Shown here: piece by piece, positions 15,737-25,241 of the stretch | Position numbering within the stretch: the stretch's first letter is position 1 | Layout: every line of letters starts with the position of its first letter | NCBI RefSeq assembly: GCF_002531575.1 | Contig: NZ_NWTI01000021.1 | Coordinates: forward strand, 1 to 64,000 | DNA: 64,000 nucleotides | DNA from: Bradyrhizobium sp. Y36 | GTDB lineage: Bacteria > Pseudomonadota > Alphaproteobacteria > Rhizobiales > Xanthobacteraceae | Direction: 5' to 3' | Notes under the pieces: model-generated | What the model was told of the DNA's origin: nothing | What the model saw: only the letters and a program-made list of their open reading frames with translations | Databases searched by the model: none | Translations under genes and position numbers: made by a program

Positions 15737-16875
15737 AGCAGCGACACCAGACCGCCGCCGTGACGTTCGAGCTTCCCGGCGAGCTCGAGCTCCAGCAGCA
15801 CGGTGCGTACGATCGCGGGTGAGGCGCCGGACATCCGCACGAGATCGTCGATCGAGATTGGCACGGGGCCGAGCAGGCCTGTGATCTGGTCGCGGTCGTG
15901 GCCTTGCGGATCGCTCTCGAACGGCTCGCTGTCGGGCTCGCTCGCAGGGATCATCAGCGGCCGCTCCATGATCGGCTGCACCGCGTTGATGATGTCGGCA
16001 GCTTCGGTGACGAGCGTTGCGCCCTGCTTGATCAGGTCGTTGGCGCCGGCAGCGCGCGGATCGAGCGGCGAGCCGGGCACCGCGAACACCTCGCGGCCCT
16101 GTTCGGCCGCCATGCGCGCGGTGATCAGCGAGCCCGAGCGGTGCGCCGCCTCCACGATGACCACGCCCAGCGCGGCGCCGGAGATCAGGCGGTTGCGGCG
16201 CGGAAAGTCGCGGGCGCGCGGCTCGTGGCCGAGCGGCATCTCGGAGATCGCGGCGCCTTCGTGATCGAGGATCGCTGCGAGCAGATCGCCATGCTCGGGC
16301 GGATAGATGCAATCGTGGCCGCCGGCGAGCACTGCGATCGTGCCGGTCTCGACACTGCTGCGATGCGCGGCCTGGTCGACGCCGCGCGCGAGCCCGGAGA
16401 TGACGACGAAGCCGGCCTCGCCAAGCTCGCGGGCGAGCAGTCCGGCGAATTTCAGCCCGGCGCCGGAGGCGTTGCGCGAGCCGACGATCGCGATCATCGG
16501 CCGCATCAAGGTCTTGGTGTCGCCCCGCAGGGCGAGCAGCGGCGGCGCATCGTCGATCATCGCCAGCCGCGCCGGATAGCCGTCCTCGCCGGGCGCGCGC
16601 CAGGCAATGCCGAACTTGCGGCTCGCGGCGAGCTCGGCCTTGGCCTCCTCGGCGCTACAGATGCGCCCGGATCGCTGTGCGCCGCCGCGGCGTGCCAGAT
16701 CCGGCAACCGTTCCAGCGCCGCGCGCGCAGTGCCGAAATGATCGACCAGCGAGCGGAAGGTGCGCGGGCCCACATTGTCGGAGCGGATCAGCCGCAGCCG
16801 GTCGATCCGCTCTAGCTCGGTCAGCTCCACGGTGGGATTGATGGCGTCCACGGCGTCTCCTTGTGGGCGCAGCAT
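15733..16875 (-). CDS. dprA: DNA-processing protein DprA
   Basis: The ATG at 16875 gives 380 residues. The N-terminal SAM-like region (LIRSDNVGPRTFRSLVDHFG) is followed by the Rossmann-like core with IVGSRNASGAGLKFAGLLARELGEAGFVVISGLARGVD, GGHDCIYPPEH and RNRLISGAALGVVIVEA. A C-terminal winged helix comes last (PISIDDLVRMSGASPAIVRTVLLELELAGKLERHGGG). DprA loads RecA onto incoming single-stranded DNA during transformation. It is also kept in bacteria without known competence. It reads away from the divergent amidase gene. Confidence 0.93.
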   Translation of the reverse strand: MLRPQGDAVDAINPTVELTELERIDRLRLIRSDNVGPRTFRSLVDHFGTARAALERLPDLARRGGAQRSGRICSAEEAKAELAASRKFGIAWRAPGEDGYPARLAMIDDAPPLLALRGDTKTLMRPMIAIVGSRNASGAGLKFAGLLARELGEAGFVVISGLARGVDQAAHRSSVETGTIAVLAGGHDCIYPPEHGDLLAAILDHEGAAISEMPLGHEPRARDFPRRNRLISGAALGVVIVEAAHRSGSLITARMAAEQGREVFAVPGSPLDPRAAGANDLIKQGATLVTEAADIINAVQPIMERPLMIPASEPDSEPFESDPQGHDRDQITGLLGPVPISIDDLVRMSGASPAIVRTVLLELELAGKLERHGGGLVSLL

Positions 16876-16966
16876 GGAACAACCTGAGGGCGTTGCGCAA
16901 CAGCGACGTGCGCTTGCGCGACATCGCCCCGATGCTAAAAGCGAGGACAATAAGAAGGGTTTTGCC

Positions 16967-18211
16967 ATGATCTCACTCGCCGACCTCCAGCGCCGCATCG
17001 AAGCCGGCGAGTTGTCGCCTGATGCTGCCATCGCCCAGTCGCATGCGGCGATCGAGGCCAAAGAGCAGGACGTCCGCGCCTTCGTGCGTCACGACAAGTC
17101 CGCGAAGGCCCGAGCGTCCGGCCCCCTGCGCGGCATCGCGGTCGGGATCAAGGACATCATCGACACCGCTGACATGCCGACCGAGATGGGCTCGGAGATC
17201 TATCGCGGCTGGCAGCCGCGCGCCGATGCGCCCGTGGTGATGATGCTGAAGCGGGCAGGTGCGACCATCATCGGCAAGACCACCACGACCGCGTTCGCCT
17301 CGCGTGATCCGACGCCGACGCTCAATCCGCACAATACAGGCCATACTCCGGGCGGCTCATCCTCGGGCTCGGCGGCCGCCGTCGGCGCCGGCATGATCCC
17401 GCTGGCGCTGGGCACCCAGACCGGCGGTTCGGTGATCCGGCCCGCGGCCTATTGCGGGACCGCCGCGATCAAGCCGTCGTTCCGGATGCTGCCGACGGTC
17501 GGCGTGAAATGCTATTCATGGGCGCTCGACACGGTCGGCCTGTTCGGCGCGCGCGCGGAGGATCTCGCGCGTGGGCTGCTGGCGATGACGGGCCGCACTG
17601 AATTCTCCGGCATCGTTCCGGCGAAGGCGCCGCGGATCGGTGTGGTCAGGCAGGAGTTCGCAGGCAGCGTCGAGCCGGCCGCGGAAGAGGGTCTGCTGGC
17701 CGCGATCAAGGCGGCCGAGCGCGCCGGTGCCAGCGTGCAGACGATCGACCTGCCCGAGGCGGTGCAGGAGGCCTGGCGCATCCATCCCATCGTCCAGGAT
17801 TTCGAGGCGCATCGCGCGCTGGCCTGGGAGTTTTCCGAGCGTCATGACGAGATCGCGCCGATGCTGCGGGCAAGTCTCGATGCGACCGCCCATCTGACGC
17901 CGAAGGAATATGACGAGGCCCGCCGGATCAGCCGCCGTGGCCGCCGCGAGCTCGGCGAAGTGTTCGAGGGCGTCGACGTGCTCCTGACCTATTCGGCGCC
18001 CGGCACGCCGCCGGCCAAGGCGCTCGCGACGACAGGCGATCCCCGCTACAACCGGCTGTGGACCCTGATGGGCAACCCTTGCGTCAACGTTCCCGTGCTG
18101 AAGGTGGGTGGCCTGCCTGTTGGCGTGCAGGCGATCGCACGCTTCGGCAACGACGCAGGCGCGCTCGCGACCGCGTGGTTCCTGGAGAACGCGCTGGCGA
18201 ATTCAGGCTAG
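16967..18211 (+). CDS. Amidase (amidase signature family)
   Basis: A 414-residue protein starting at an ATG behind AAGAAGG. It carries the Ser-cisSer-Lys triad of the family: Lys in GIAVGIKDIIDT, then GGSSSGSAAAV, then nucleophile serine in QTGGSVIRPAAYCG. It is not GatA, which is at 33869; this one is shorter and lacks the GatA C-terminal features. Its substrate is unknown. Its 3' end overlaps the convergent patatin gene by nine bases. Confidence 0.88.
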   Translation: MISLADLQRRIEAGELSPDAAIAQSHAAIEAKEQDVRAFVRHDKSAKARASGPLRGIAVGIKDIIDTADMPTEMGSEIYRGWQPRADAPVVMMLKRAGATIIGKTTTTAFASRDPTPTLNPHNTGHTPGGSSSGSAAAVGAGMIPLALGTQTGGSVIRPAAYCGTAAIKPSFRMLPTVGVKCYSWALDTVGLFGARAEDLARGLLAMTGRTEFSGIVPAKAPRIGVVRQEFAGSVEPAAEEGLLAAIKAAERAGASVQTIDLPEAVQEAWRIHPIVQDFEAHRALAWEFSERHDEIAPMLRASLDATAHLTPKEYDEARRISRRGRRELGEVFEGVDVLLTYSAPGTPPAKALATTGDPRYNRLWTLMGNPCVNVPVLKVGGLPVGVQAIARFGNDAGALATAWFLENALANSG

Positions 18212-19405
18212 GGCGGGTTCGAAGGCGACAGCGGCGGGCGCGGCGAGCGTCGCGTCTGGCTTTGCATCTTGCCCGAGCCAGCGCCCGGCGGCGGCGCGGC
18301 CGCTTCGGTGCAGCAGGCGAATGAAGCCGCGGCCGAGATCGGCCGATGAGCGCTGCGCAAGTCCATCAACGGAGTCTTCCGCGGCGATCCTGGAGAGCCG
18401 CAGCGAAGGAGCTGCGTGCGACTGCGCCCATGCGATCGCCGCGACCTCGGCATTGAGCGCGGCGTTGGCGGCGATCTGGTCGAGCCGGCGGTCGATCGCG
18501 GCGAGCGTGATCGGCACATAGCTGTCGCGCGCCGGCGTGACCTGGACGAGCAGGACGTCGGACGTCGTCGTCTCCTGCGCAAGCCGCAGCAGAGGCGGAT
18601 TGCCGCCGAAGCCGCCGTCCCAATAGGCTTCGCCCTCGATCTCGACGGCGCAATGAGCCAGCGGCGGACAGGTCGAGGCCAGCGCGACGTCGGCCGTGAT
18701 GGCGTCATTGCCAAAGATCTGCTGCTGCCCGTCGCGGATTCGCGTCGCCGCAATCAGCAATCTTGGCGCCTTCGGATCGCTCAGCGCCGCGAAATTGATG
18801 TCGCGCGACAGCGCCTGCCTGAGCGGATCGAGATCAACCGGATCGAATTGGCCGGAGCGCAGCGTCGGGCCGAATGCGACCGAGCTTCCCGCCGGCGAGA
18901 ACCCACCGACCAGCATCAGCGAGCGGAACGAGGCTTCGTGCAGCAGGCGGAGCCAGAACCGGCTCAGCCGGCTGCGCGCAGCCTCGCGGCCGCCTTCGGC
19001 AAGACCGGAGGCGAGCAGCAGCGCATTGATCGCGCCGGCGCTGGCGCCGCTGATCGCGTCGATCTCGATCGGCTCTTCCAGCAGCCGCTCCAGCACGCCC
19101 CAAGTGAAGGCGGCAAAGGTGCCGCCACCCTGCAGCGCCAGCGAGAGTCTGCGCGGGGGCCATTGCTCGGCGCATGCCGGCGCTTGTGCGACCGGCGCAG
19201 CCTTTGTCTCGATCGCGATCGTCGCGGGCGCTCGTTCAACAGGCGCGGCTATTGGCGGCAGAACAGGAACGGGAGGCGGCGAGGGCGCACCGGACCAGAT
19301 GTCGGTGGTCGAGAGCAGCCGGCTGGCCGCGGTGCGGACAGCACCGTGCGAACCAACCCCGTCATGCGCGCCGACAATCTTCTCGCTCATTCTGAGCAAC
19401 CGCAT
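18203..19405 (-). CDS. Patatin-like phospholipase
   Basis: After about 90 residues of Pro/Ala-rich sequence with no clear fold, the patatin domain begins at LSLALQGGGTFAAFTWGVLERL (oxyanion loop). It has GASAG with the nucleophile serine and DGGFGGNPPL with the catalytic aspartate of the Ser-Asp dyad. It should act as a lipid acyl hydrolase. In some bacteria such proteins handle storage polymers or host lipids, which cannot be settled here. No signal peptide is evident. An ATG at 19390 is an alternative start. Confidence 0.85.
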   Translation of the reverse strand: MRLLRMSEKIVGAHDGVGSHGAVRTAASRLLSTTDIWSGAPSPPPVPVLPPIAAPVERAPATIAIETKAAPVAQAPACAEQWPPRRLSLALQGGGTFAAFTWGVLERLLEEPIEIDAISGASAGAINALLLASGLAEGGREAARSRLSRFWLRLLHEASFRSLMLVGGFSPAGSSVAFGPTLRSGQFDPVDLDPLRQALSRDINFAALSDPKAPRLLIAATRIRDGQQQIFGNDAITADVALASTCPPLAHCAVEIEGEAYWDGGFGGNPPLLRLAQETTTSDVLLVQVTPARDSYVPITLAAIDRRLDQIAANAALNAEVAAIAWAQSHAAPSLRLSRIAAEDSVDGLAQRSSADLGRGFIRLLHRSGRAAAGRWLGQDAKPDATLAAPAAVAFEPALA

Positions 19406-19573
19406 AACGCCATCTCGACTGTCAGGATGACAGGCATGGAACCGCTTCGCTACTGCCGGCCGCGAGCCGGCCGCCAGTTGCGAACAGGATTTGACATATA
19501 ATGCAGAGAAGGGCTTCGGTATCCGTAGATGCCCTGGCTTTAGACGCTGACCGCGACAAGTTTCGTAACGCGA

Positions 19574-20170
19574 CTACGCCTTCTCGCCGATCCGGCTTTC
19601 CCTGCCGGCTTGCAGTCGCTTGATGTTCTCGCGATGCGCGTAGAACAACAGCAGCGTCAGCACTGCGAACAGTGCTGCGAGCGCGAGGTGGCCGAACCAC
19701 CACAGGAACATCGGCGTGATGAAGGCCGCCACCAGCGCCGAGAGCGATGAGTAGCGGGTGGTGAAGGCGGTCGCGAGCCAGAGCAGGCAGAACACCACCA
19801 TGCCGGGCCAGAACAGGCCGAGCAGGATGCCGATATAGACGGCGACGCCCTTGCCACCCCTGAACTTCAGCCAGACCGGGAAGAGATGGCCGAGGAACGC
19901 GCCGAGCCCGGCCACCATGGCGGCGTTGGGACCTGCAATGTAGCCGGCGATCACCACGGCCGCCGTGCCCTTGAGCGCGTCGAACAGCAGGGTGCCCGCG
20001 GCAAGGCTCTTGCTCCCGGTACGCAGCACATTGGTGGCGCCGATGCTGCCGGAGCCGATCGAGCGGATATCCTGCGTGCCGGCGAGCCTGGTCAGGATCA
20101 GGCCAAACGGAATCGAGCCGAACAGGTAGCCGATGATGAAGGCCACCGGCAGAAAAGCTTCAAGCCCCAT
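19574..20170 (-). CDS. plsY: Glycerol-3-phosphate acyltransferase PlsY
   Basis: A 198-residue membrane protein with about five helices. It has the three PlsY motifs: GSIPFGLILTRLAGTQDIRSIGSGSIGATNVLR, the glycine-rich KFRGGKGVAVYIG loop, and a later TRYSSLSALVAAF segment. It transfers the acyl group from acyl-phosphate to glycerol-3-phosphate, the first step of phospholipid synthesis. It lies 29 bp after the dihydroorotase-like gene in the pyrB-pyrC-like-plsY run. Confidence 0.95.
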   Translation of the reverse strand: MGLEAFLPVAFIIGYLFGSIPFGLILTRLAGTQDIRSIGSGSIGATNVLRTGSKSLAAGTLLFDALKGTAAVVIAGYIAGPNAAMVAGLGAFLGHLFPVWLKFRGGKGVAVYIGILLGLFWPGMVVFCLLWLATAFTTRYSSLSALVAAFITPMFLWWFGHLALAALFAVLTLLLFYAHRENIKRLQAGRESRIGEKA

Positions 20171-20199
20171 GGCGGCAGCTCCAAAGGCTGGATTTCGCG

Positions 20200-21507
20200 T
20201 CAGACATGCTCGTACACCGTGCGGCCGCCGACAATGGTGCGGACCACGCGGCCTGTAAAGCGGGCCTCGTCGAACGGGGTGTTCTTGCAGGGCGATTTGA
20301 GCTCGGCCGGATCGACGACCCAGGGGACATCGGGGTCGATCACGATGACATCGGCGGGGCTGCCCGCGCGCAGGGTTCCGCCAGGCAGGCCGAGCAGCTC
20401 GGCAGGCCGGGTCGACATCGCCCGGATCAGCGTCTTCAGTTCCATCTCGCCATTGTGCACGAGGCGGAGGCCGGCGGGCAGCATGGTCTCCAGACCGACG
20501 GCGCCGGGCGCGGCTTCCGCGAACGGCAGGCGCTTGCCCTCGACGTCCTGCGGATTGTGGTCGGACATGACGACGTCGAGCAGGCCGGAGGCCACCGCCG
20601 CCACCAGCGCGCGGCGATCGTCCTCGGTGCGCAGCGGCGGCGAAAGCTTCAGGAACGTGCGGTAGGGACCGATATCGTTCTCGTTCAGCGCCAGATGGTT
20701 GATCGAGACCGAGGCGCTGACGGCGAGCCCGGCATCGCGGGCGCGCTGGAGGATCTCCAGCGAGTCGATGCAGGTCAGCGAGGCCGCGTGATAGCGGCCG
20801 CCGGTCAGCGCCACGAGGCGCATGTCGCGTTCGAGGATCACCGCCTCGGCGGCGTTCGGGATACCCATGAGGCCGAGCCGCGAGGCGAACTCGCCCTCGT
20901 TCATCACACCTTCGCCGACGAGATCGGGGTCCTCGGTGTAATGCACGATCAGGGCGTCGAAATCGCGCGCGTAGGTCAGTGCGCGGCGCATCACCTGGGC
21001 ATTGGTCACGCTTCTGGCGTTATCGCTGAAGGCGACGGCGCCGGCGGCCTTGAGCAGGCCGAACTCGGTCATCTCCTGGCCGTGCATGCCCTTGGTGAGA
21101 GCGGCCATCGGCTGAATGTTGACGATCGCGGTGTCGCGGGCGCGCCGCATCACGAAGTCGACGGTCGCCGAATTGTCGATCACCGGCGAGGTGTCGGGCT
21201 GGCAGATGATGGTGGTGATGCCGCCGGTCGCGGCCGCCTGGCTGGCGGTGGCAAAGGTCTCGCGATGGCTAAAGCCGGGCTCGCCGACGAAGGCGCGCAT
21301 GTCGATCAGGCCGGGCGCGACGATCTTGCCGGAGCAGTTGACGATGTCGGTGCCTTCAGGGACGCCGGCCGCGCCAATGCCGCGGCGGGTCTCGCGGATG
21401 GCGCCATCGGCGATGAGGACGTCTCCGACGGCGTCGAAATCCCTGGAGGGATCGACGACGCGGGCATTGGCGAGCAGGATGGGGCGGCGGTCGGTCAGCA
21501 TGGGCAT
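20200..21507 (-). CDS. pyrC: Dihydroorotase homologue lacking metal ligands (probably non-catalytic)
   Basis: A 435-residue amidohydrolase-fold protein directly after pyrB, its ATG overlapping the pyrB stop by one base. It aligns by eye to the long dihydroorotase type (ITTIICQPDTSPVIDN, TEDPDLVGEG, AEAVILERDM, LRLVHNGEM). Key residues are missing, however. The DxHxH metal motif reads D69-M-R-A-F. The later second histidine, usually RYHxAH, reads RYHAAS. Such degenerate forms paired with pyrB are known as PyrC'/PyrX in Pseudomonas, where they support aspartate transcarbamoylase assembly. I infer the same here; a catalytic dihydroorotase would then be elsewhere in the genome. Confidence 0.8.
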   Translation of the reverse strand: MPMLTDRRPILLANARVVDPSRDFDAVGDVLIADGAIRETRRGIGAAGVPEGTDIVNCSGKIVAPGLIDMRAFVGEPGFSHRETFATASQAAATGGITTIICQPDTSPVIDNSATVDFVMRRARDTAIVNIQPMAALTKGMHGQEMTEFGLLKAAGAVAFSDNARSVTNAQVMRRALTYARDFDALIVHYTEDPDLVGEGVMNEGEFASRLGLMGIPNAAEAVILERDMRLVALTGGRYHAASLTCIDSLEILQRARDAGLAVSASVSINHLALNENDIGPYRTFLKLSPPLRTEDDRRALVAAVASGLLDVVMSDHNPQDVEGKRLPFAEAAPGAVGLETMLPAGLRLVHNGEMELKTLIRAMSTRPAELLGLPGGTLRAGSPADVIVIDPDVPWVVDPAELKSPCKNTPFDEARFTGRVVRTIVGGRTVYEHV

Positions 21508-22454
21508 CACGCGTTCGGCAGGTTGCGGGCGAGCGCTTCCAGCACCGCCATGCGCACGGCCACGCCCATCTCCACCTGTTCGCGGATCAGGGATTGCGCG
21601 CCGTCGGCGACCGCCGTGTCGATTTCGACGCCGCGGTTCATGGGGCCGGGATGCATCACGAGTGCGTCCGGCTTGGCGTAAGCGAGCTTCTTCTGGTCGA
21701 GCCCGAAATAGTTGAAGTACTCGCTGGACGACGGCACGAAGGAGCCGTTCATGCGCTCGCGCTGCAACCGCAGCATCATGACGATGTCGGCACCGTTCAA
21801 TCCCTCGCGCATGTCGCGCGCGACCTCGACGCCCATCCGCTCGATGCCGGGCGGCAGCAGCGTGGAGGGGCCGACGACGCGGACGCGGGCGCCCATGGTG
21901 TTGAGAAGAATGATGTTGGAGCGGGCGACACGCGAATGCAGCACGTCGCCGCAGATCGCGACCACGAGGCCCTCGATGCGGCCCTTGTTGCGGCGGATGG
22001 TCAGCGCATCGAGCAGCGCCTGGGTCGGATGCTCGTGGGCGCCGTCGCCGGCATTGATCACGGAACCGTCAACCTTGCGCGCCAGCAGTTCCACCGCGCC
22101 GGAGGCGTGATGCCGCATCACGAGGATGTCGGGGTGCATGGCGTTGAGCGTCATCGCGGTGTCGATCAGCGTCTCGCCCTTCTTGATGGACGAGGACGCC
22201 ACCGACATGTTCATGACGTCGGCGCCCAGGCGCTTGCCGGCGAGCTCGAACGAGGATTGGGTCCGGGTGGAGGCCTCGAAGAAGAGGTTCACTTGCGTCC
22301 GTCCCCGCAGGACGGTGCGCTTCTTGTCAACCTGGCGGTTGAGCTCGACATATTCTTCGGACAGGTCGAGGAGGCCGGTGATGTCGGCCGCGGAAAGGCC
22401 CTCGATGCCCAGCAAATGCCGGTGGCCGAGGACGAAGGTCGATTTCGATGTCAT
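21507..22454 (-). CDS. pyrB: Aspartate carbamoyltransferase catalytic chain
   Basis: The ATG at 22454 starts MTSKSTFVLGHRHLLGIEGL; longer in-frame extension upstream runs into the repeat at 22542. The 315-residue enzyme shows the carbamoyl-phosphate loop FFEASTRTQSSFE, SIKKGETLIDT, the HPTQALLD motif and HPGPMNRGVE. It makes carbamoyl-aspartate in pyrimidine synthesis. It is translationally coupled (TGATG) to the dihydroorotase-like partner, consistent with a joint complex. Confidence 0.96.
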   Translation of the reverse strand: MTSKSTFVLGHRHLLGIEGLSAADITGLLDLSEEYVELNRQVDKKRTVLRGRTQVNLFFEASTRTQSSFELAGKRLGADVMNMSVASSSIKKGETLIDTAMTLNAMHPDILVMRHHASGAVELLARKVDGSVINAGDGAHEHPTQALLDALTIRRNKGRIEGLVVAICGDVLHSRVARSNIILLNTMGARVRVVGPSTLLPPGIERMGVEVARDMREGLNGADIVMMLRLQRERMNGSFVPSSSEYFNYFGLDQKKLAYAKPDALVMHPGPMNRGVEIDTAVADGAQSLIREQVEMGVAVRMAVLEALARNLPNA

Positions 22455-22541
22455 TAAAACGAGAGCTATAGGCGCGGATGGATGAGGGGGCAAGGGCCAA
22501 AGCCGGGGCGGTGAGTTATCCCCTGATCTGTCGCCCACTCG

Positions 22542-22623
22542 GTCATTCCGGGATGGCGCGCAAGCGCCAGACCCGGAATCTCGAGATTCCGGGTTCGATG
22601 CTGCGCATCGCCCCGGAATGACG
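22542..22623. repeat. Palindromic intergenic repeat (GTCATTCCGGG type)
   Basis: GTCATTCCGGG at the left and CCCCGGAATGAC at the right form terminal inverted repeats. An inner CCCGGAATCT/AGATTCCGGG pair flanks a CGAG centre. The element lies between the divergent pyrB and dipeptidase genes and ends about 20 bp before the dipeptidase start. Confidence 0.65.
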
Positions 22624-22642
22624 CCCGAGGACGGGAGGCATC

Positions 22643-23392
22643 GTGAAGACAATTCTTGCAGCTTTTATATCAATCGTCGTTATCTCGCCCGCCCACGCCC
22701 AATCGCTCCCCGGCGGCTTCGTCTATCTGCGCGAGATCGATCCAACCATCATCCAGGACATCCGCTACGCCACGTCGAACAATTTCGTCGGCCGTCCGCT
22801 TGCCGGGTACAATGCAGGCGAATGCGTGGTGAAGCAGGAGGTGGGGCTGCGGCTGAAGGCGGTCCAGCAGGACCTCGCCGCGCAAAATCTCTCGCTCAAG
22901 ATGTTCGACTGCTACCGGCCGGCACGAGCCTCGCTCGACATGGTGAAATGGTCGCAGAACGGTCGCGAGACCGCTGCCGAGCGGCGCTACAATCCCAAAA
23001 TTCCCAAGACCGAGCTGTTCCGCCTCGGCTACATCGCGAGCCGCTCGCAACATTCGACGGGCGCGGCGCTCGATCTCACGTTGGTCGATCTGAAGGCCGA
23101 TAATTCCGGCAAGTATGACCCATCAAGAAGCTATGCCGATTGCACCGCGCCGGTCGAAGCGCGCGCTCCCGAAGGCAGCATCGACATGGGCACCGGTTAT
23201 GACTGCACCGACACAAAAGGCCATACCGCGGCACCGTCGATCACGGCGGAGCAGCGCGCCTGGCGCAAGCGGTTGGTGACTGCGATGGCCCGGCAAGGCT
23301 TTGTGAACTATTCGAAGGAGTGGTGGCATTTTTCCCTGCCGGGGGCGGGCGGGGCCGCCTATGATTTCCCGATCCAGCCGCGCCGGAACTGA
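22643..23392 (+). CDS. Exported D-Ala-D-Ala dipeptidase-like protein (VanX/DdpX, peptidase M15)
   Basis: The GTG at 22643 follows GGGAGGCATC. A signal peptide (residues 1-19, cleavage near AHA-Q) is followed by a VanX-type zinc peptidase: DIRYATSNNFVGRPLAGY, the substrate arginine in FDCYRPARAS, zinc ligands in SQHSTGAALDL, and the EWWHFS motif with catalytic Glu and a His ligand. Members cleave D-Ala-D-Ala, for peptidoglycan recycling rather than vancomycin resistance in Gram-negatives. No van or ddp partner genes are present. Confidence 0.88.
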   Translation: MKTILAAFISIVVISPAHAQSLPGGFVYLREIDPTIIQDIRYATSNNFVGRPLAGYNAGECVVKQEVGLRLKAVQQDLAAQNLSLKMFDCYRPARASLDMVKWSQNGRETAAERRYNPKIPKTELFRLGYIASRSQHSTGAALDLTLVDLKADNSGKYDPSRSYADCTAPVEARAPEGSIDMGTGYDCTDTKGHTAAPSITAEQRAWRKRLVTAMARQGFVNYSKEWWHFSLPGAGGAAYDFPIQPRRN

Positions 23393-23412
23393 TTCCGCGC
23401 CGAGGAAACCTG

Positions 23413-25056
23413 ATGACGCAGCCGAGTTTCGCGACCCACGAGGTCTTCAACCAGTCGCCGCCGTTCGAGGATATCGATCTCTTTACCGTGGACCAGCCGC
23501 TGGTCGATGCGGTGAAGGCCAATGGCGGCGCGGCGGCGGAACGCGAGCTGTCCGCGTTCGGCAAGCAATGGGGCTCGGCCGCGATGGCGGATCGCGGGCG
23601 GCTCTCGAACGAGAACACGCCGAAGCTGCGCACCTTCGACGCCAAGGGCAATCGCCGCGACCAGGTCGAGTTTCACCCCGCCTATCACGAGCTGATGGCG
23701 CACAGCGCTGAGGCCGGCGTGCACAATTCGACCTGGACCGTGAACGGCAAACCTGCGGGCGATGCCGCCGAGGTCATTCGTGCGGCCAAATTCTACATGG
23801 CAGCCCAGGTCGAGACCGGTCATCTCTGCCCGATCACGATGACGCGCGCCTCCGTCGGTGCGCTGGCGGTGCAGCCGGATCTGCTCGCGCGCGTGATGCC
23901 GGTGCTGTCGACCAAGAGCTACGATTCCAGCTTCGCGCCGTGGTGGCAGAAGCGCGGCATGACGGTCGGCATGGGTATGACCGAGAAGCAGGGCGGCACC
24001 GACGTGCGCTCCAACATGACGCGCGCCGTGCGCGACGGCGAGGCCTATCGCATCACCGGCCATAAATGGTTCATGTCGGCGCCGATGTGTGATGCGTTTC
24101 TGGTGCTGGCGCAGGCCGAGCAGGGGCTGACCTGTTTCTTCATGCCGCGCTTCGCGCCGGATGGCTCCGTGAATGCGATCCAATTCCAGCGGTTGAAGGA
24201 CAAGCTCGGCAACCGTTCCAACGCCTCGTCCGAGGTCGAGTTCGCCGGCGCCTATGGCGAACGGGTCGGCGAGGAGGGCAAGGGCATCCGCACCATCATC
24301 CAGATGGTGCAATTGACGCGGCAGGATTGCGCGATCGCTTCCGTCGGCCTGATGCGCTCGGGGCTGGCGCATGCGCTGCATCACGCCCGTCACCGCAGCG
24401 TGTTCCAGAAACATCTGGCGGACCAGCCCCTGATGCAGGCCGTGCTCTCGGACATGGCGCTGCATGTCGAGGCGAGCACGGCCCTGGTGATGCGGCTCTG
24501 CCGCGCCTTCGACCGTACGCCGCACGATGCGGCCGAGGCCGCCTATATGCGGCTGCTGACGCCCGCGATCAAATACTGGACCTGCAAGAGCGCGCCGCCG
24601 TTCCTCTATGAGGCCATGGAATGCCTCGGCGGCAATGGCTATGTCGAGGACGGCATTCTGGCGCGGCACTATCGGGAGGCGCCGGTCAACGCGATCTGGG
24701 AAGGTTCGGGCAATGTGATGTGCCTCGATGTGCTCCGCGCGCTCTCGCGCGAGCCTGAAGCAGCGGCGGCCGTGCTGCAATCGCTTGCGGCCGAGACCAA
24801 GGGCTTGCCTGGAGCGGGCGAGACGATCGCGTTCATCGGCAAGACGTTCCGCCGCGCCGACGGCGAGCGCGTCGCGCGCCTCGCGGTCGAGAAGCTGGCG
24901 CTGCTTGCCGCCGCTGCGGCGCTCAACGGCGTCTCCCCGCGCCAGGCCGAACTGTTCGCGAGCACGCGGCTCGCCGCCAGCCACGCCAGCATGTACGGCG
25001 CCGTGGAGCTGGAGAGCGGCGACGCGCGCGCGCTGCTGGATCGAGCGCTGCCGTGA
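23413..25056 (+). CDS. AidB-like acyl-CoA dehydrogenase
   Basis: A 547-residue flavoprotein. The N-terminal FNQSPPFEDIDLFTVDQPLVDAV and VEFHPAYHELM are typical of AidB. The core has MTEKQGGTDVRSN, ITGHKWFMSAPMCDAFLVLA and the late YEAMECLGGNGYVEDG...NAIWEGSGNVMCLDVLRA. AidB of E. coli belongs to the alkylation (Ada) response and has weak isovaleryl-CoA dehydrogenase activity. No ada or alkylation gene is nearby, so use in fatty or branched-chain acid metabolism is equally possible. It lies 20 bp after the dipeptidase gene. Confidence 0.82.
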   Translation: MTQPSFATHEVFNQSPPFEDIDLFTVDQPLVDAVKANGGAAAERELSAFGKQWGSAAMADRGRLSNENTPKLRTFDAKGNRRDQVEFHPAYHELMAHSAEAGVHNSTWTVNGKPAGDAAEVIRAAKFYMAAQVETGHLCPITMTRASVGALAVQPDLLARVMPVLSTKSYDSSFAPWWQKRGMTVGMGMTEKQGGTDVRSNMTRAVRDGEAYRITGHKWFMSAPMCDAFLVLAQAEQGLTCFFMPRFAPDGSVNAIQFQRLKDKLGNRSNASSEVEFAGAYGERVGEEGKGIRTIIQMVQLTRQDCAIASVGLMRSGLAHALHHARHRSVFQKHLADQPLMQAVLSDMALHVEASTALVMRLCRAFDRTPHDAAEAAYMRLLTPAIKYWTCKSAPPFLYEAMECLGGNGYVEDGILARHYREAPVNAIWEGSGNVMCLDVLRALSREPEAAAAVLQSLAAETKGLPGAGETIAFIGKTFRRADGERVARLAVEKLALLAAAAALNGVSPRQAELFASTRLAASHASMYGAVELESGDARALLDRALP

Positions 25057-25077
25057 GTGGGCGCGGTCTCTCCACAG

Positions 25078-25202
25078 CGTCATGGCCGGGCCTGCCCCGG
25101 CCAGCCACGTCTTGCTGCTCGGCACGAAGAGCGCGGATGCCCGGGCCTTCGCCTCGCCGAAGCGGCTTCGGCCGCGCAGGCGGGACAAGCCCGGGCATGA
25201 CG
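25078..25202. repeat. Palindromic intergenic repeat (GTCATGGCCGGG type)
   Basis: The left end CGTCATGGCCGGGC and the right end GCCCGGGCATGACG are near-inverted copies. An inner CTTCGCCTCGCCGAAGCGGC adds further pairing. It fills the gap between the acyl-CoA dehydrogenase and CPBP genes. Confidence 0.6.
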
Positions 25203-25241
25203 ACCTCTCGATAGCTTGCACTTCCCAACGAAGGCCTCCTG

